From contig CACIRD010000003.1 of the NCBI GenBank assembly GCA_902588965.1, positions 62,001 to 126,000 of the forward strand: DNA of 64,000 nt, read 5' to 3'. The stretch is from an uncultured Pelagibacteraceae bacterium. Lineage in GTDB: Bacteria; Pseudomonadota; Alphaproteobacteria; Pelagibacterales; Pelagibacteraceae. The notes under the pieces were generated by a model. It was not told where the DNA came from and searched no databases. It worked only from the letters and a program-made list of their open reading frames with translations. Below, piece after piece: positions 42,738-54,793 of the stretch (positions within the stretch are counted from its first letter, which is position 1; each line of letters opens with the position of its first letter). The translations under genes and the position numbers were made by a program.

Positions 42738-44653
42738 TGCCAAATATTAAACTACCTGATGGTAAACAAATAAAATTTGATAAGCCTATTAGCGGTTTTG
42801 ATATATGCAATAAAATTAGCAAATCTCTCTCAAAGAATGCTCTTATTATGAGTGTTAATGGCGAACCTAAAGATTTATTTTTTAATATTAAAAAAGACTC
42901 GTCTGTAAAAATATTTACTGCAAAGGACCCTGAAGGACTTGATACAATTCGACATGATACAGCACATATACTTGCAATGGCAGTTCAGGAGCTTTTTCCT
43001 GGTACTCAGGTAACTATTGGACCAGTTATACAAGATGGTTTTTATTATGACTTTTCAAGAAAAGAACCATTTACACAAGAGGATCTTGATAAAATTGAAA
43101 AAAAAATGAGAGAAATTGTTGATAGAGATGAAAAAACAAGAAGAGAAGTTTGGGAAAGAAAAAAAGCTATAGATCATTTCAAAAAAAATGGTGAAATTTA
43201 TAAATCTGAAATAATAAAAAGTATCCCTGAAAATGAAGAAGTTTCACTTTATTTCCATGGAGAATGGCATGATTTATGCAGAGGTCCACATCTTCCATCG
43301 ACTGGAAAAATTGGAAAATATTTTAAACTTATGAAAGTTTCAGGTGCTTACTGGAGAGGAGATTCTAAAAATGAAATGCTTCAAAGAATTTATGGTACAT
43401 CTTGGGCATCACAAAAGGAACTTGATGATTATCTTAAAAGAATTGAGGAAGCTGAAAAAAGAGACCACAGAAAGTTAGGAAAAGAAATGGATTTATTTCA
43501 TTTTAGAGAAGAAAGTCCTGGTTCAGTATTTTGGCATGAAAAAGGTTGGACTCTTTTTCAGAAATTAATTGATTATATGAGATTAAGACAAAAAAGAGCA
43601 GGATATAAAGAAATAAATACACCAGAGATCTTAGATAGAAGCTTGTGGGAAAAGTCTGGACATTGGGAAAAGTTTGGCGAACATATGTATACCTCAACTA
43701 CCCCAGATGAAAAAATTTTTGCTGTAAAACCAATGAATTGTCCAGGGTGTGTTCAGGTTTTTAATCAAGGTTTGAAAAGTTATAGAGATCTTCCATTAAA
43801 AATGTCTGAGTTTGGAAAAGTACACAGATATGAACCATCAGGTGCTCTTCATGGTTTAATGAGAGTAAGAGCTTTCACTCAAGACGATGCTCATATTTTT
43901 TGTACTGAGGATCAAATTACAAGTGAGTCATTAAGTGTAACAAATTTAATTTTAGATATTTATAAAGAATTAGGTTTTAGTGATGTAATCTTAAAGTATT
44001 CAGATAGACCCGATGTGAGGGTTGGAGATGATGAGATTTGGGATAAGTCAGAGTCTGCATTGCTTGAAGCCGTTAAGGCAACTAAACTAGAATATAGTGT
44101 TAACAAAGGTGAGGGAGCATTTTATGGTCCTAAAATAGAATTTGTTCTAAGGGATGCAATTGGAAGAGATTGGCAGTGTGGAACTTTACAAGTTGATCTT
44201 AATTTACCTGAGAGATTAGGAGCATCATATGTTGATAAAGACGGATCAAAGAAAGTTCCTGTAATGCTTCATAGAGCTTTATTTGGATCGCTTGAGAGAT
44301 TTATTGGTATATTAATTGAAAATTATGCTGGTAAATTTCCTTTTTGGATTAGCCCTCTTCAGGTAGTAGTTATACCTGTGTCAGATGAATTTGATAAATA
44401 TGCAAAAGAGATTACTAGTAAGATTAATAGTTCTGGAATAAATTGCCAAGTTGATTTAAAAAATCACAATTTAAATTACAAAATCAGGGAACATTCTTTG
44501 TCTAAAGTACCAATTTTGTTAATATGCGGAAAAAAAGAAGTTGACAGTAATAGTGTAACTATTAGAAGATTAGATTCTAATAAACAAGAAAATATGAAGT
44601 TAAATAAATTTTTAGAAAAATATACTGCTTTAAATAAAGCATCATCGAATTAA
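42737..44653 (+). CDS. thrS: Threonyl-tRNA synthetase
   Basis: TGS domain N-terminus; RHDTAHILAMAV; MNCPGCVQVF; class II aaRS core. Confidence 0.97.
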   Translation: MPNIKLPDGKQIKFDKPISGFDICNKISKSLSKNALIMSVNGEPKDLFFNIKKDSSVKIFTAKDPEGLDTIRHDTAHILAMAVQELFPGTQVTIGPVIQDGFYYDFSRKEPFTQEDLDKIEKKMREIVDRDEKTRREVWERKKAIDHFKKNGEIYKSEIIKSIPENEEVSLYFHGEWHDLCRGPHLPSTGKIGKYFKLMKVSGAYWRGDSKNEMLQRIYGTSWASQKELDDYLKRIEEAEKRDHRKLGKEMDLFHFREESPGSVFWHEKGWTLFQKLIDYMRLRQKRAGYKEINTPEILDRSLWEKSGHWEKFGEHMYTSTTPDEKIFAVKPMNCPGCVQVFNQGLKSYRDLPLKMSEFGKVHRYEPSGALHGLMRVRAFTQDDAHIFCTEDQITSESLSVTNLILDIYKELGFSDVILKYSDRPDVRVGDDEIWDKSESALLEAVKATKLEYSVNKGEGAFYGPKIEFVLRDAIGRDWQCGTLQVDLNLPERLGASYVDKDGSKKVPVMLHRALFGSLERFIGILIENYAGKFPFWISPLQVVVIPVSDEFDKYAKEITSKINSSGINCQVDLKNHNLNYKIREHSLSKVPILLICGKKEVDSNSVTIRRLDSNKQENMKLNKFLEKYTALNKASSN

Positions 44654-45199
44654 GTGGTAGATCATAAAAAAAATTATTTCCATAGACGAAACAAAGATAG
44701 AGGTCCTAGATCAAATAACAGGATTTACTCTCCAGAAGTTCAAGTAATTTCGAGCAGCGGCGATAACTTGGGTGTATTGAATACAAGTGAAGCACTATCT
44801 ATTGCAAGAGAAGAGGGATTAGACTTAATCGAAATTTCTCCAAACGCAAAACCTCCTGTCTGCAAAATAATGGACATGGGTAAATTTAAGTATGATGCTC
44901 AAAAAAAAGCAAACAAAGCAAAAAAAAAACAAAAAAAAATTGAGCTTAAAGAAATTAAATTAAGACCAGTCACTGAGGTGCATGACTATTCTTTTAAAAT
45001 GAAAAATGCTCAAAAATTTTTGACTAAAGGGGATAAGGTAAAGTTTACAATTAGATTTAAAGGTAGGGAATTACAACATACTCATTTAGGAAATGAACTA
45101 ATGGAAAAAATAAAAGCTGATATGTCTACCTTAGGTAAAATAGAAATGCATCCAAAATTTGATGGTAAACAAATGATAATGGTAATTCAGCCATTGTAG
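44654..45199 (+). CDS. infC: Translation initiation factor IF-3 (GTG start)
   Basis: LGVLNTSEALSIAREEGLDLIEISPNAKPPVCKIMDMGKFKYD. Confidence 0.96.
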   Translation: MVDHKKNYFHRRNKDRGPRSNNRIYSPEVQVISSSGDNLGVLNTSEALSIAREEGLDLIEISPNAKPPVCKIMDMGKFKYDAQKKANKAKKKQKKIELKEIKLRPVTEVHDYSFKMKNAQKFLTKGDKVKFTIRFKGRELQHTHLGNELMEKIKADMSTLGKIEMHPKFDGKQMIMVIQPL

Positions 45200-45252
45200 T
45201 TAATATTTAAGGTTGTAAAATAATTATAAAATTTGTATAAGTTCCGCCATAT

Positions 45253-45459
45253 ATGCCAAAATTAAAAACTAAAAGCTCAGCAAAAAAAAGATTTAAAATT
45301 ACTGCTAAAGGTAAAGTTGTTATGGCCCAAGCAGGTAAAAGACATGGTATGATTAAAAGAACTAACTCACAGATAAGAAAACAAAGAGGAACTACAACTA
45401 TGGCAAAGCAAGATGGAAAAATTGTAAAATCTTATATGCCATATAGTTTGAGGGGATAA
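45253..45459 (+). CDS. rpmI: 50S ribosomal protein L35
   Basis: [22 protein letters not shown]. Confidence 0.96.
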   Translation: MPKLKTKSSAKKRFKITAKGKVVMAQAGKRHGMIKRTNSQIRKQRGTTTMAKQDGKIVKSYMPYSLRG

Positions 45460-45460
45460 A

Positions 45461-45817
45461 ATGACAAGAGTTAAAAGAGGTGTTACTAGTCACGCTAAAC
45501 ATAAAAAAGTACTTAAAGCTGTAAAAGGTCAATGGGGTAGGAGAAAAAATACTATTCGTATAGCCAGACAAGCTATGGAAAAATCCATGCAGTACGCTTA
45601 CAGAGATCGAAGAAATAAAAAAAGAGAGTTTAAATCTCTTTGGATTCAAAGAATTAATGCAGGAGTAAGATCTCAAGGATTAACTTATTCAAAATTCATA
45701 TACGCTTTAAATAAATCAGGGATCAAATTAGACAGAAAAATTCTAGCACAAATAGCATATGATAACCCAGAGGCATTTAAAACTATAGTTAAAAAGGCTC
45801 AGGCAGCTCTTAACTAA
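45461..45817 (+). CDS. rplT: 50S ribosomal protein L20
   Basis: [30 protein letters not shown]. Confidence 0.97.
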   Translation: MTRVKRGVTSHAKHKKVLKAVKGQWGRRKNTIRIARQAMEKSMQYAYRDRRNKKREFKSLWIQRINAGVRSQGLTYSKFIYALNKSGIKLDRKILAQIAYDNPEAFKTIVKKAQAALN

Positions 45818-45860
45818 TCTTCTCTATTGTTTTTCTGAAGTTAAGAAATAATCTATTCAA

Positions 45861-46928
45861 ATGTCAGATATTATAAAAATTAAAGATGAATATCTTAAAA
45901 AGCTGAATGAAAATTTAGATCTTATTAGTATTAACCAAATTAAATCTGAGCTATTTGGAAAAAATGGTAAAGTTTCTAATGAATTTAAAAAGATGGGATC
46001 TATTCCAGCAGAAGATAGAAAAAAATTTGCATATGATTTAAATTTAGTAAAAGAAGAGTTGCAAAATGTAATTGAAAAAAAACTAAAAGAAATTGAAACT
46101 CATCAAATAAATTTAAAGCTTCAAAATGAAAAAGTAGATGTTACTTTGCCAGAGAGAAATTTTAATCGAGGTAAAATACATCCTGTATCTCAAGTTATAG
46201 ATGAAATATCATCTATATTCTCAGAAATAGGCTTCAGCGTAGAGGAAGGACCAGATGTAGAGAACGAGTATAATAATTTTACAGCTTTAAACACGCCTGA
46301 CAATCATCCAGCAAGAGATATGCATGATACTTTTTATTTAGATAAAAAAAAAGAGTTTTTACTAAGAACTCATACGTCCCCTGTACAGGTTAGAACGATG
46401 TTGGGAGGTAAACCTCCATTTAAGATAATTGCACCAGGAAGAACTTATAGATCAGACAGTGACCAGACACATGCACCGATGTTCCATCAGGTAGAGGGTC
46501 TGCACATTGATAAAAATATTAATATGAGTCATTTAAAAGGGTGTTTAAATTATTTTATAAAAGAATTTTTTGAAGTTGATAAAATTAAGATGAGGTTTAG
46601 ACCAAGTCATTTTCCATTTACCGAGCCATCAGCTGAGGTAGATATTGGTTATGAGTTAAAAGATGGAAAAATTATTATAGGAGATGGTGACAAGTGGCTA
46701 GAAATCCTGGGATGTGGGATGGTACATCCAAATGTTCTTAAAAATGTAAATGTCGATCCCTCAAAGTATCAAGGCTATGCCTTCGGTATAGGAATAGATA
46801 GATTAGCGATGTTAAAGTATGGAATTAATGATTTAAGAGCTTTTTTTGAAACTGATTATAGATGGCTAAATCATTTTGGATTTGATCCACTAGATGTTCC
46901 TTCAAACTATAGAGGGTTAAGTAGATGA
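45861..46928 (+). CDS. pheS: Phenylalanyl-tRNA synthetase alpha subunit
   Basis: [58 protein letters not shown]. Confidence 0.97.
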   Translation: MSDIIKIKDEYLKKLNENLDLISINQIKSELFGKNGKVSNEFKKMGSIPAEDRKKFAYDLNLVKEELQNVIEKKLKEIETHQINLKLQNEKVDVTLPERNFNRGKIHPVSQVIDEISSIFSEIGFSVEEGPDVENEYNNFTALNTPDNHPARDMHDTFYLDKKKEFLLRTHTSPVQVRTMLGGKPPFKIIAPGRTYRSDSDQTHAPMFHQVEGLHIDKNINMSHLKGCLNYFIKEFFEVDKIKMRFRPSHFPFTEPSAEVDIGYELKDGKIIIGDGDKWLEILGCGMVHPNVLKNVNVDPSKYQGYAFGIGIDRLAMLKYGINDLRAFFETDYRWLNHFGFDPLDVPSNYRGLSR

Positions 46929-49333
46929 AATTTACAATTGAATGGCTTAAAGAACATTTAGACACCAAATTTAATGATCAAAAAATAATTGATAAACTAA
47001 CGAATGTTGGTTTAGAGGTTGAAAGTTTTGAAAACCAGACTTCTGAATTAGATGATTTTATAGTAGCTAAAATTGTAAACGCAGAAAAGCATCCCAATGC
47101 TGATAGGTTAAAGTTATGTGATGTAGATATCGGAAAAGATAAAACTGTTAAGGTTGTATGTGGTGCGCCTAATGCAAAGAATAATCTTTATACAGTATAT
47201 GCACCACCAGGAGCAATTATTCCAAAGAATCAAACCAAACTATCTGTCACAAAAATAAGAGGTGTAACTTCACATGGAATGCTTTGTTCAGAATCAGAGT
47301 TGAAACTGTCAAATAAAAGTGAGGGTATAATAGATTTAAATTCAAAGAAGTATATCAATCAAATAGGAAAAAAATTCTTTAAAAACAAAAATCCTAAAGT
47401 TATTGATATTTCAATTACGCCAAATAGAGCCGATTGTCTTGGAGTAAAAGGTGTAGCTAGGGATCTAGCTGCAGCTGGAGTAGGAAAATTAAAAAAAAAA
47501 AATGAGAGTAAAATTAAGTATAAAGGATCACAAAATATTAAGGTCAAAATTATCAATGATAAAAATCAAGGTTGCACCACATTCGGCAGTTGTTTAATTA
47601 AAGGAATAAAAAATACTGAAAGCCCAAAATGGTTAAAAGATAGAATAGTATCCCTGGGCCAAAAGCCAATCTCTGCAGTTGTTGATGTAACAAATTATAT
47701 AATGTTAGATCTTAATAGACCTTTACATGCTTATGACGCAGATAAAATCAAACAAGGTATAATTGTTAGAAATTCAAAAAAAGGTGAAAGCTTTGAGGCT
47801 TTAGATAATAGAAAATATACTTTGGAAGAAAATATGTGTGTAATATCTGACAAGTCTGGTGTTTTAGGCCTTGGTGGTATTATAGGTGGAACTAGATCAG
47901 GAACGGAACTTAAAACTGAAAATATACTTTTAGAATCTGCTTACTTTAAACCAAAATCAATAAGATTAACTTCCAAAAAACTTAATTTAGATTCGGATGC
48001 AAAATTTAGATTTGAGAGAGGCATTGACCCAAATTCAATTGAAGAAGGATTGATTAAAGCGGCAGAGTTAATCCAAAAAATTTGCGGTGGAACAATTAGC
48101 AAACTAGATATTGTAAAAAAAGAAAAATTTAAAAATACTCATATAAAATTCCCAATAGTTTTATTCCAAAATATAACTGGATTTAAAGTGGAATATAAAG
48201 AAATAAATAAAATTTTAAGCAACCTTGGATTTATAATTAAAAAAAATAAAAACAATCTAAACCTTATAGTACCTTCTTGGAGGCCTGATATTGAACAGCC
48301 TATAGATATTGTAGAGGAGATTGCTAGAATTAAAGGCTATGAACAAATTAAAACTAATTTACCAGAAAAAGTTAGAAATAAGCCAACCTTAAATAAAAAA
48401 CAAAAATTATTTCACTTTTTACAAAGGTCCGTCGCTTCAAAAGGTTATTTTGAGACAGTTACCTGGTCTTTCACCGACTCGAAAATAAATCAAATGTTCA
48501 AAGAAAATAAACAAGATGTAGAAATTTTAAATCCTATAAGCTCAGATTTAAATGTTCTTAGAAGCTCAATTTTCTCCAATTTAATTTTTTATTTAAAAAA
48601 AAACCTGGATAGAGATTATAAAGATTTGTCACTATTTGAAATTGGGCCAATATTTAAAGGTAAAAAGCCAGGTGAACAAGAAATTGTAATTGCCGCTTTG
48701 AAATCTGGAATGATGTCTCGACTTAGCTGGAATGAAAAAGAGAGAAAAGTTGATGTATTTGATGCTAAAAGAGATGTTATGCAAACTTTAGTCGAGGCAG
48801 GTTTTGATCAAAGTAAATTATATACAGAAATTAAAACACCAAATTATTATCATCCTGGAAAATCAGGTGCTATTTGTTTATATTCGGACAAAAATGAGCC
48901 AGTGGCTTATTTTGGAGAAATTCATCCAAATATCATTCAAAAACTAGATATAAAAACAGAGGCACTTATATTGTTTGAAATTTATTTAGACAAAATTAAA
49001 GAAAATAATATTAACATTAAGGATCAAAAAACGAAATTCGAATTTTCAGATTTTCAAAAGTCCGAGAGAGATTATGCTTTTATAATTGATAAAAATCTAA
49101 AGGCCCAAGATTTAGTTAAAATTATATCAGAAATAGATAAGAGTATTATAAAGAATGTAAAAATTTTTGATGTGTATGAAGGCCAGAATATTTCAGAAAA
49201 TAAAAAATCAGTTGCACTTAATGTTACTATACAGTCTCCAAATAAAACTTTGACAGATGAAGATTTGGAAAGAATTAATAAAATAATCATTACAACAGTA
49301 GAAAACAAAACTGGTGCAAAACTGAGATCATAA
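46925..49333 (+). CDS. pheT: Phenylalanyl-tRNA synthetase beta subunit
   Basis: [14 protein letters not shown]; tRNA-binding domain [13 protein letters not shown] overlap with pheS. Confidence 0.97.
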   Translation: MKFTIEWLKEHLDTKFNDQKIIDKLTNVGLEVESFENQTSELDDFIVAKIVNAEKHPNADRLKLCDVDIGKDKTVKVVCGAPNAKNNLYTVYAPPGAIIPKNQTKLSVTKIRGVTSHGMLCSESELKLSNKSEGIIDLNSKKYINQIGKKFFKNKNPKVIDISITPNRADCLGVKGVARDLAAAGVGKLKKKNESKIKYKGSQNIKVKIINDKNQGCTTFGSCLIKGIKNTESPKWLKDRIVSLGQKPISAVVDVTNYIMLDLNRPLHAYDADKIKQGIIVRNSKKGESFEALDNRKYTLEENMCVISDKSGVLGLGGIIGGTRSGTELKTENILLESAYFKPKSIRLTSKKLNLDSDAKFRFERGIDPNSIEEGLIKAAELIQKICGGTISKLDIVKKEKFKNTHIKFPIVLFQNITGFKVEYKEINKILSNLGFIIKKNKNNLNLIVPSWRPDIEQPIDIVEEIARIKGYEQIKTNLPEKVRNKPTLNKKQKLFHFLQRSVASKGYFETVTWSFTDSKINQMFKENKQDVEILNPISSDLNVLRSSIFSNLIFYLKKNLDRDYKDLSLFEIGPIFKGKKPGEQEIVIAALKSGMMSRLSWNEKERKVDVFDAKRDVMQTLVEAGFDQSKLYTEIKTPNYYHPGKSGAICLYSDKNEPVAYFGEIHPNIIQKLDIKTEALILFEIYLDKIKENNINIKDQKTKFEFSDFQKSERDYAFIIDKNLKAQDLVKIISEIDKSIIKNVKIFDVYEGQNISENKKSVALNVTIQSPNKTLTDEDLERINKIIITTVENKTGAKLRS

Positions 49334-51138
49334 TGTCTGCATTAGATCATATAAGAAATTTCGCAATTATTGCACATATTGATCATGGCAAATCAACAAT
49401 TGCTGATAGAATAATCCAGAGATGCGGAGGACTTAGTGACAGAGAAATGAAGGCACAAGTATTAGATTCTATGGAAATAGAAAGAGAAAGAGGCATCACT
49501 ATAAAAGCACAAACCGTCAAGCTGAATTATAGGTCAAAGAATGGAAAGGAATATATATTAAATATTATAGATACACCTGGACATGTAGATTTTAGTTATG
49601 AAGTTAGTAGATCTTTATATGCTTGTGAAGGTTCAATTTTGATTGTCGATAGTACCCAGGGTGTTGAAGCTCAAACATTAGCAAATGTTTATCAAGCACT
49701 AGATATAAATCATGAAATAATTCCAATTTTAAATAAAATCGATTTACCAGCTTCAAACATTGACAAAACAAAACAACAAATAGAGGATGTAATAGGTATT
49801 GATACTCAAAATGTTGTGCCATGTTCTGGAAAAACTGGTGAAGGAATAGATGAAATTTTGGAACAAATAATACAAACTTTACCACCACCTAAAGGTTTTC
49901 AAAATGAAAATTTAAAGTGTTTGTTAGTAGATAGTTGGTATGATTCCTATTTAGGTGTTGTTACACTTGTCAGGGTTATTGATGGAACTCTAAAAAAGAA
50001 CATGAAAATTAAAATGATGTCGACTAATCAAGAATATGTGGTTGAAAAAGTTGGAGTATTCACGCCTAAACCAAAAGATATAGAAGAATTAAATTGTGGT
50101 GAGATAGGATTTATAATTACTGGAATTAAAAATCTTTCTGATACTAAAGTCGGTGACACAATATGTGACGCAATCAAACCAATTAAAAATGCCTTACCAG
50201 GATTTAAACCTAGTAAACCAGTAGTATTTTGTGGTCTATTTCCTGTTGATAGTTCAGAATATCAAAAATTAAAAGATGGATTAGCAAAACTTCAACTTAA
50301 TGACTCAAGTTTTTCATATGAAGCCGAGTCTTCTTCTGCTTTAGGATTAGGCTTTAGATGTGGGTTTCTTGGACTTTTACATTTGGAAATTATAACAGAA
50401 AGATTAGAAAGAGAGTTTGATATAAACTTACTTACAACTACACCAGGCGTTGTTTATAAGGTTCACCTAAACAAAGGTGAAGTTTTAGACTTGCAGAATC
50501 CATCAAATTTACCTGATCCAACTTTAATTAAATTAATTGAAGAACCTTGGATCAAAGCAACCATTATTACACCCGATCAATATTTGGGTTCTGTTATGAA
50601 ATTATGCCAAAATAAAAGAGGTGTTCAAACTAATTTAAATTATTCAGGAAATAGAGCAGTTTTAAACTATGAAATTCCTTTGAATGAAGTTGTATTTGAT
50701 TTTAACGATAGAATTAAATCCTTAACTAGTGGATATGCAAGTTTTGATTATGAGATAATTGGACACAAGGAAGGAGATTTGGTTAAATTAAGTATTTTAG
50801 TTAACACTGAACAGGTTGATGCACTCTCAATGATGGTGCATAAAGATTTTGCACAATCCATTGGCAGAGAAGTTTGTGAAAAATTGAAAGATTTAATTCC
50901 AAGACATAACTTCATGATACCGGTTCAAGCCGCAATAGGAGGTAAAATAATAGCCCGTGAAACAATAAAAGGTTTTAAAAAAGACGTTTTAACTAAAATT
51001 CATGGTGGTGGAGCAAGAGATAGGAAAAGAAAATTACTAGATAAACAAAAAAAAGGCAAAGCAAGATCCAAACAATTTGGTAAAGTTGAAATACCTCAAG
51101 AGGCATTTATTGGAGTTTTAAGAATTAACAAAGATTAA
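49333..51138 (+). CDS. lepA: Elongation factor 4
   Basis: [56 protein letters not shown]. Confidence 0.97.
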   Translation: MSALDHIRNFAIIAHIDHGKSTIADRIIQRCGGLSDREMKAQVLDSMEIERERGITIKAQTVKLNYRSKNGKEYILNIIDTPGHVDFSYEVSRSLYACEGSILIVDSTQGVEAQTLANVYQALDINHEIIPILNKIDLPASNIDKTKQQIEDVIGIDTQNVVPCSGKTGEGIDEILEQIIQTLPPPKGFQNENLKCLLVDSWYDSYLGVVTLVRVIDGTLKKNMKIKMMSTNQEYVVEKVGVFTPKPKDIEELNCGEIGFIITGIKNLSDTKVGDTICDAIKPIKNALPGFKPSKPVVFCGLFPVDSSEYQKLKDGLAKLQLNDSSFSYEAESSSALGLGFRCGFLGLLHLEIITERLEREFDINLLTTTPGVVYKVHLNKGEVLDLQNPSNLPDPTLIKLIEEPWIKATIITPDQYLGSVMKLCQNKRGVQTNLNYSGNRAVLNYEIPLNEVVFDFNDRIKSLTSGYASFDYEIIGHKEGDLVKLSILVNTEQVDALSMMVHKDFAQSIGREVCEKLKDLIPRHNFMIPVQAAIGGKIIARETIKGFKKDVLTKIHGGGARDRKRKLLDKQKKGKARSKQFGKVEIPQEAFIGVLRINKD

Positions 51139-51142
51139 AATT

Positions 51143-52162
51143 ATGGAGAAGGTAAATTGGGGGATAATTGGTCTTGGCAATGTAGCTAATAAATTTGCTG
51201 ATTCATTTAAATTTTCATTAAATGCAAAGTTATTAGGTATTTCTAGCAATTCGCAAGATAAACTTATTAAGTTTAGTGAAAGATTTAAAATTAAAAATCA
51301 GTATTGTTTTAGTAATTACGAAGATATTTTAAAATGCAACAAGATAGATATAATTTATATTGCACTGCCTAATTCTCTCCATTTTAATTTAATTAAAAAA
51401 TGCATAAGTTACAAAAAGAAATTTTTAGTTGAAAAACCGGCTACTATTAATTTTTTTGAAATTAACGAAATTTTTAAGAAATATGAAAAAGAAAACTTTT
51501 TTTTCTCAGAAGCTTTTCCTTACAGATATCATCCACAATTATTGAAAATTATTAATTTAATAAAAAAAAATAAAATTGGAAAACTAGTTTCTATGGAGTC
51601 TTTTTTTGGTAACGATATTTTAACTTCTTTTAACTTTTTTGGATTAAAAATTAAAAAAAAAATTAATAAACTCAATAGATTGTATAATAAAAACTTAGGA
51701 GGTGGTGCCATTTTAGATCTTGGATGTTACCCAGTTTCCTTAAGCACTCTTATTGCACCTTTGTCATCAAAATTTAAAAAAGTTAATTTAGTAAATAAAA
51801 AAAAATTAATAGGTTCATCTGGAGTAGATATAGACTCATACGCTGAACTAATTTTTGATAATGGATTTACCTCAAAAATTGGAGTTTCATTTACGAAAAA
51901 TTTAGGAAGACAAACTAAAATTAAAGGAACAGAGGGTGAGATCATAATACAAGATACATGGTTTTCAGAAATTCCATATCTGATTATAAAAAAGAATAAT
52001 GTTGAAAAAGTTGAAATTGATATTGCTAAAAACCTTTATGCTCATGAAATTGATTTTATAAGCAAATGCGTATTAGATGGAAAAGGTGTAATTGAATATC
52101 CAGGCATAACATTAAATGATACAGTTCAAAATATGAAAATTATAGACGAGTGGATTAAATAA
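51143..52162 (+). CDS. Gfo/Idh/MocA-family oxidoreductase
   Basis: NWGIIGLGNVANKFADS; FLVEKPATIN; GGAILDLGCYPV. Confidence 0.92.
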   Translation: MEKVNWGIIGLGNVANKFADSFKFSLNAKLLGISSNSQDKLIKFSERFKIKNQYCFSNYEDILKCNKIDIIYIALPNSLHFNLIKKCISYKKKFLVEKPATINFFEINEIFKKYEKENFFFSEAFPYRYHPQLLKIINLIKKNKIGKLVSMESFFGNDILTSFNFFGLKIKKKINKLNRLYNKNLGGGAILDLGCYPVSLSTLIAPLSSKFKKVNLVNKKKLIGSSGVDIDSYAELIFDNGFTSKIGVSFTKNLGRQTKIKGTEGEIIIQDTWFSEIPYLIIKKNNVEKVEIDIAKNLYAHEIDFISKCVLDGKGVIEYPGITLNDTVQNMKIIDEWIK

Positions 52163-52164
52163 AC

Positions 52165-52974
52165 ATGAAAAGTAAAATTTTTGACTGTGTTACCTTTTTC
52201 GATAATAATTTCATGTTCGATTTAAGATATAATATTCTTAAAAATTTTGTTGATTATTTTATTATTTGTGAGTCTATTTTTGATCATAGGGGGAGTCCAA
52301 AAAAAAAAAATTTTATTAAAAAAAAATTTTATGATGAAACAAAAATAAAATATTTCTTATTAGAAAAACCTTTTCCAAAAAATACCTCAATATGGGAAAA
52401 CCAAGCAATTCAGAGAGAATTTTTGTTAAAAAGTACTAATGAATTGGCTAGTGATGAAGATTATATTTTTTTTTCTGACCCTGATGAAATTCCAAACCCT
52501 CATGTATTAGAAAATCTAAATCTAAAAAAAAAATATGGTATTTTTATGCAAAAATGTTTCAACTATAAATTTAACCTTTTTAATCAGTTTGAGAGCCCAT
52601 GGGAGGGCTCCAGAGTTTGTAAAAAAAAAAATCTAAAATCAATTGATTTTATGAGACAAAAAGTGAAAAAAAAAAATTTAAATTATAGATTTTATAGAAT
52701 TGATAAGGAGAGAAGTGTCCAAATTTTTGACAATGCTGGTTGGCATTTTAACAACGTTCTAACTCCTGAAGAAATTTCTTTAAAATTAAAAACTTTTGCA
52801 CATGAAGAGTTTGCTGATAAAAAATTTTCTTCTATATCATCAATTGAAAAAAATATTAAAAATAGAAATGACCTGTTTGGCAGAGGCCATAAATATCAAA
52901 TAGTTGAGCTTGATGATACATTTCCAAAATATATTTTGAATAATTATGAAAAGTTTAAAGATTTTATAATATGA
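52165..52974 (+). CDS. Glycosyltransferase family 17-like protein
   Basis: DCVTFFDNNFMFDLRYNILKNFVDYFIICESIFDHRGSPK; YIFFSDPDEIPNP; GWHFNNVLTPEEISLKLKTFAHEE. Confidence 0.85.
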   Translation: MKSKIFDCVTFFDNNFMFDLRYNILKNFVDYFIICESIFDHRGSPKKKNFIKKKFYDETKIKYFLLEKPFPKNTSIWENQAIQREFLLKSTNELASDEDYIFFSDPDEIPNPHVLENLNLKKKYGIFMQKCFNYKFNLFNQFESPWEGSRVCKKKNLKSIDFMRQKVKKKNLNYRFYRIDKERSVQIFDNAGWHFNNVLTPEEISLKLKTFAHEEFADKKFSSISSIEKNIKNRNDLFGRGHKYQIVELDDTFPKYILNNYEKFKDFII

Positions 52975-53819
52975 ATTTACTAAGCTTTTATAAAATTTAT
53001 TATAGGCACAGGATTGTAAAAGCAAATATTTTTCTCAAATTTTATCTGTTTATTATTTTGCCAATTAGATATTTATTAAATTTACCTTTTTTCCCTAAAA
53101 GAATTAATTTGGATATATATTCAAAAAAAAATCAATACCTATTTCAAAAAGATTTAAATTATTTATTTGAGTTTTTTAATAGTGACAAGGGAAATTTTTA
53201 TATTGATCAATATATTCAACCAATTAAAAAAACTTCTTTAAAGATCAATGCTCATGGATATTCCCCATTTTATGAAAAATACTTTGTATTAAAGAAAGAG
53301 GAAAAAATAAATATCCTTGAATTAGGATCTTTTTACGGAAACGCATCAGCAAGCTTATATTACTATTTTAAAAATTCAAAAATTTACTCTGGTGATGTGT
53401 TACCTGACTTGTTTAGATATAAATCAATTAGAATTAAAAATTTTTTAATAGACACCTCAAGTGAAATTTCTATTACTCAAAATTTATTAAATCTAGATAG
53501 AAATTATGATATAATAATTGAAGATGCATCACATTCTCTAAAAGATCAAATAATAAGTTTATTCTTACTTTTTAAAAAAATTAATCCAAATGGTTTATTT
53601 ATATGCGAAGAATTAGACTTCCCCGAGACAAGGAAAGATATGAATCCTAACAATGAATATCCTGATTTAAAAACAATTTTATTGAATATTAAAAATAAAA
53701 AGGATTTTAATTCAAAATATATTAAGCAGGAGGATAAAATATATTTTTTAGAAAATTTTAAAAATATTGAATTATACAAAGGCAAGTATAATGAAGTCGC
53801 TATAATAGAAAAAAAATGA
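52971..53819 (+). CDS. SAM-dependent methyltransferase-like protein
   Basis: INILELGSFYGNASASLYYYFKNSKIYSGDV; YDIIIEDASHSLKDQIISLFLLFKKINPNGLFICEEL. Confidence 0.7.
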   Translation: MNLLSFYKIYYRHRIVKANIFLKFYLFIILPIRYLLNLPFFPKRINLDIYSKKNQYLFQKDLNYLFEFFNSDKGNFYIDQYIQPIKKTSLKINAHGYSPFYEKYFVLKKEEKINILELGSFYGNASASLYYYFKNSKIYSGDVLPDLFRYKSIRIKNFLIDTSSEISITQNLLNLDRNYDIIIEDASHSLKDQIISLFLLFKKINPNGLFICEELDFPETRKDMNPNNEYPDLKTILLNIKNKKDFNSKYIKQEDKIYFLENFKNIELYKGKYNEVAIIEKK

Positions 53820-53834
53820 GATAATTCAAACGAT

Positions 53835-53924
53835 GGAGAGATGGCCGAGCGGTTTAAGGCGCACGCTTGGAAAGCGTGTAAACGGGAAACCGTTTCGAGG
53901 GTTCGAATCCCTCTCTCTCCGCCA
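53835..53924 (+). tRNA. tRNA-Ser (GGA)
   Basis: GGAGAGA/TCTCTCC acceptor stem, anticodon stem CACGC-TTGGAAA-GCGTG, long variable arm, GGGTTCGAATCCC T arm, encoded GCCA. Confidence 0.96.
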
Positions 53925-53977
53925 AATTCATATACAATTTGTTAAGGGAATAAATTATTGTATAGTAGGTTTCATTA

Positions 53978-54793
53978 ATGGATAGAGAGATAACTGTAAT
54001 ACTAACACTTTATAAAACACCATATAATTTACTATATTCATTAAGGCAGTATAAAAAATACAAAGTAATAATTTTTGAGCAAGCACCCAATAAAGATTCA
54101 AAAAAAAAAATAGAAAAGGTATCAAATATTAAATTTGATTATTATTCTTCAAAAAAAAATATTGGCTTACCAAAAGCCTCAAACTTTTTATTATCAAAGG
54201 TACAAACTAGATATTTATTATTTACTCAACCAGATATAAAAATTGATAACAAATCTATTATAAATCTAAAAAAATCATTTAAAGTAAATAAAAATGTAAT
54301 TTTATCGAGCCCAACTTATTCAAAAAAAAGAACAAAAATTAAAAAAAGTTTATTGAAAAATTACATCGAAAAGACAAGATTAAACATGGCATGTGTTTTA
54401 TGTGATACAAAAAAACTCAAAAAGATAGGATTTTTTGATGAGGATTTTTTTCTTTACTGGGAAGATGTTTTTTTGATGAAAAAAATAAATTTTTCAAGAT
54501 TTAAAATGATTCAGGTACTCGACTCTTATGCAGTACACTCAGGAAGCAAATCATCAATAAAGGATTATAAAGTTAATTTTATAAGAAACTCTAATTTTAA
54601 ATATGGAGAATTTTTATTTGATTTTAAAACTAGAAAGTTTAGAAGTCTAAAAATGATAAGACAGATAATTCAAAATATTTTATATTCTTTTATAAACTTG
54701 TTATTTTTTAAAAAGGAAAGTTTACTAAATAATTTATCAAATATATATGGCATTTATAAATTTATTATATTTTTTTTAATAAGACATAAATAA
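53978..54793 (+). CDS. Glycosyltransferase family 2-like protein
   Basis: ITVILTLYKTPYNLLYSL; SKKNIGLPKASNFLLSKVQTRYLLFTQPDI; FFDEDFFLYWEDVFLMKKI. Confidence 0.88.
   Translation: MDREITVILTLYKTPYNLLYSLRQYKKYKVIIFEQAPNKDSKKKIEKVSNIKFDYYSSKKNIGLPKASNFLLSKVQTRYLLFTQPDIKIDNKSIINLKKSFKVNKNVILSSPTYSKKRTKIKKSLLKNYIEKTRLNMACVLCDTKKLKKIGFFDEDFFLYWEDVFLMKKINFSRFKMIQVLDSYAVHSGSKSSIKDYKVNFIRNSNFKYGEFLFDFKTRKFRSLKMIRQIIQNILYSFINLLFFKKESLLNNLSNIYGIYKFIIFFLIRHK

Noticed and set aside
45206-45221. Shared TATTTAAGGTTGTA upstream of rpmI and gyrB (also about 56047-56060)
   Set aside because: 14-nt match in AT-rich intergenic DNA; may be a promoter element, but two copies are too few to call.
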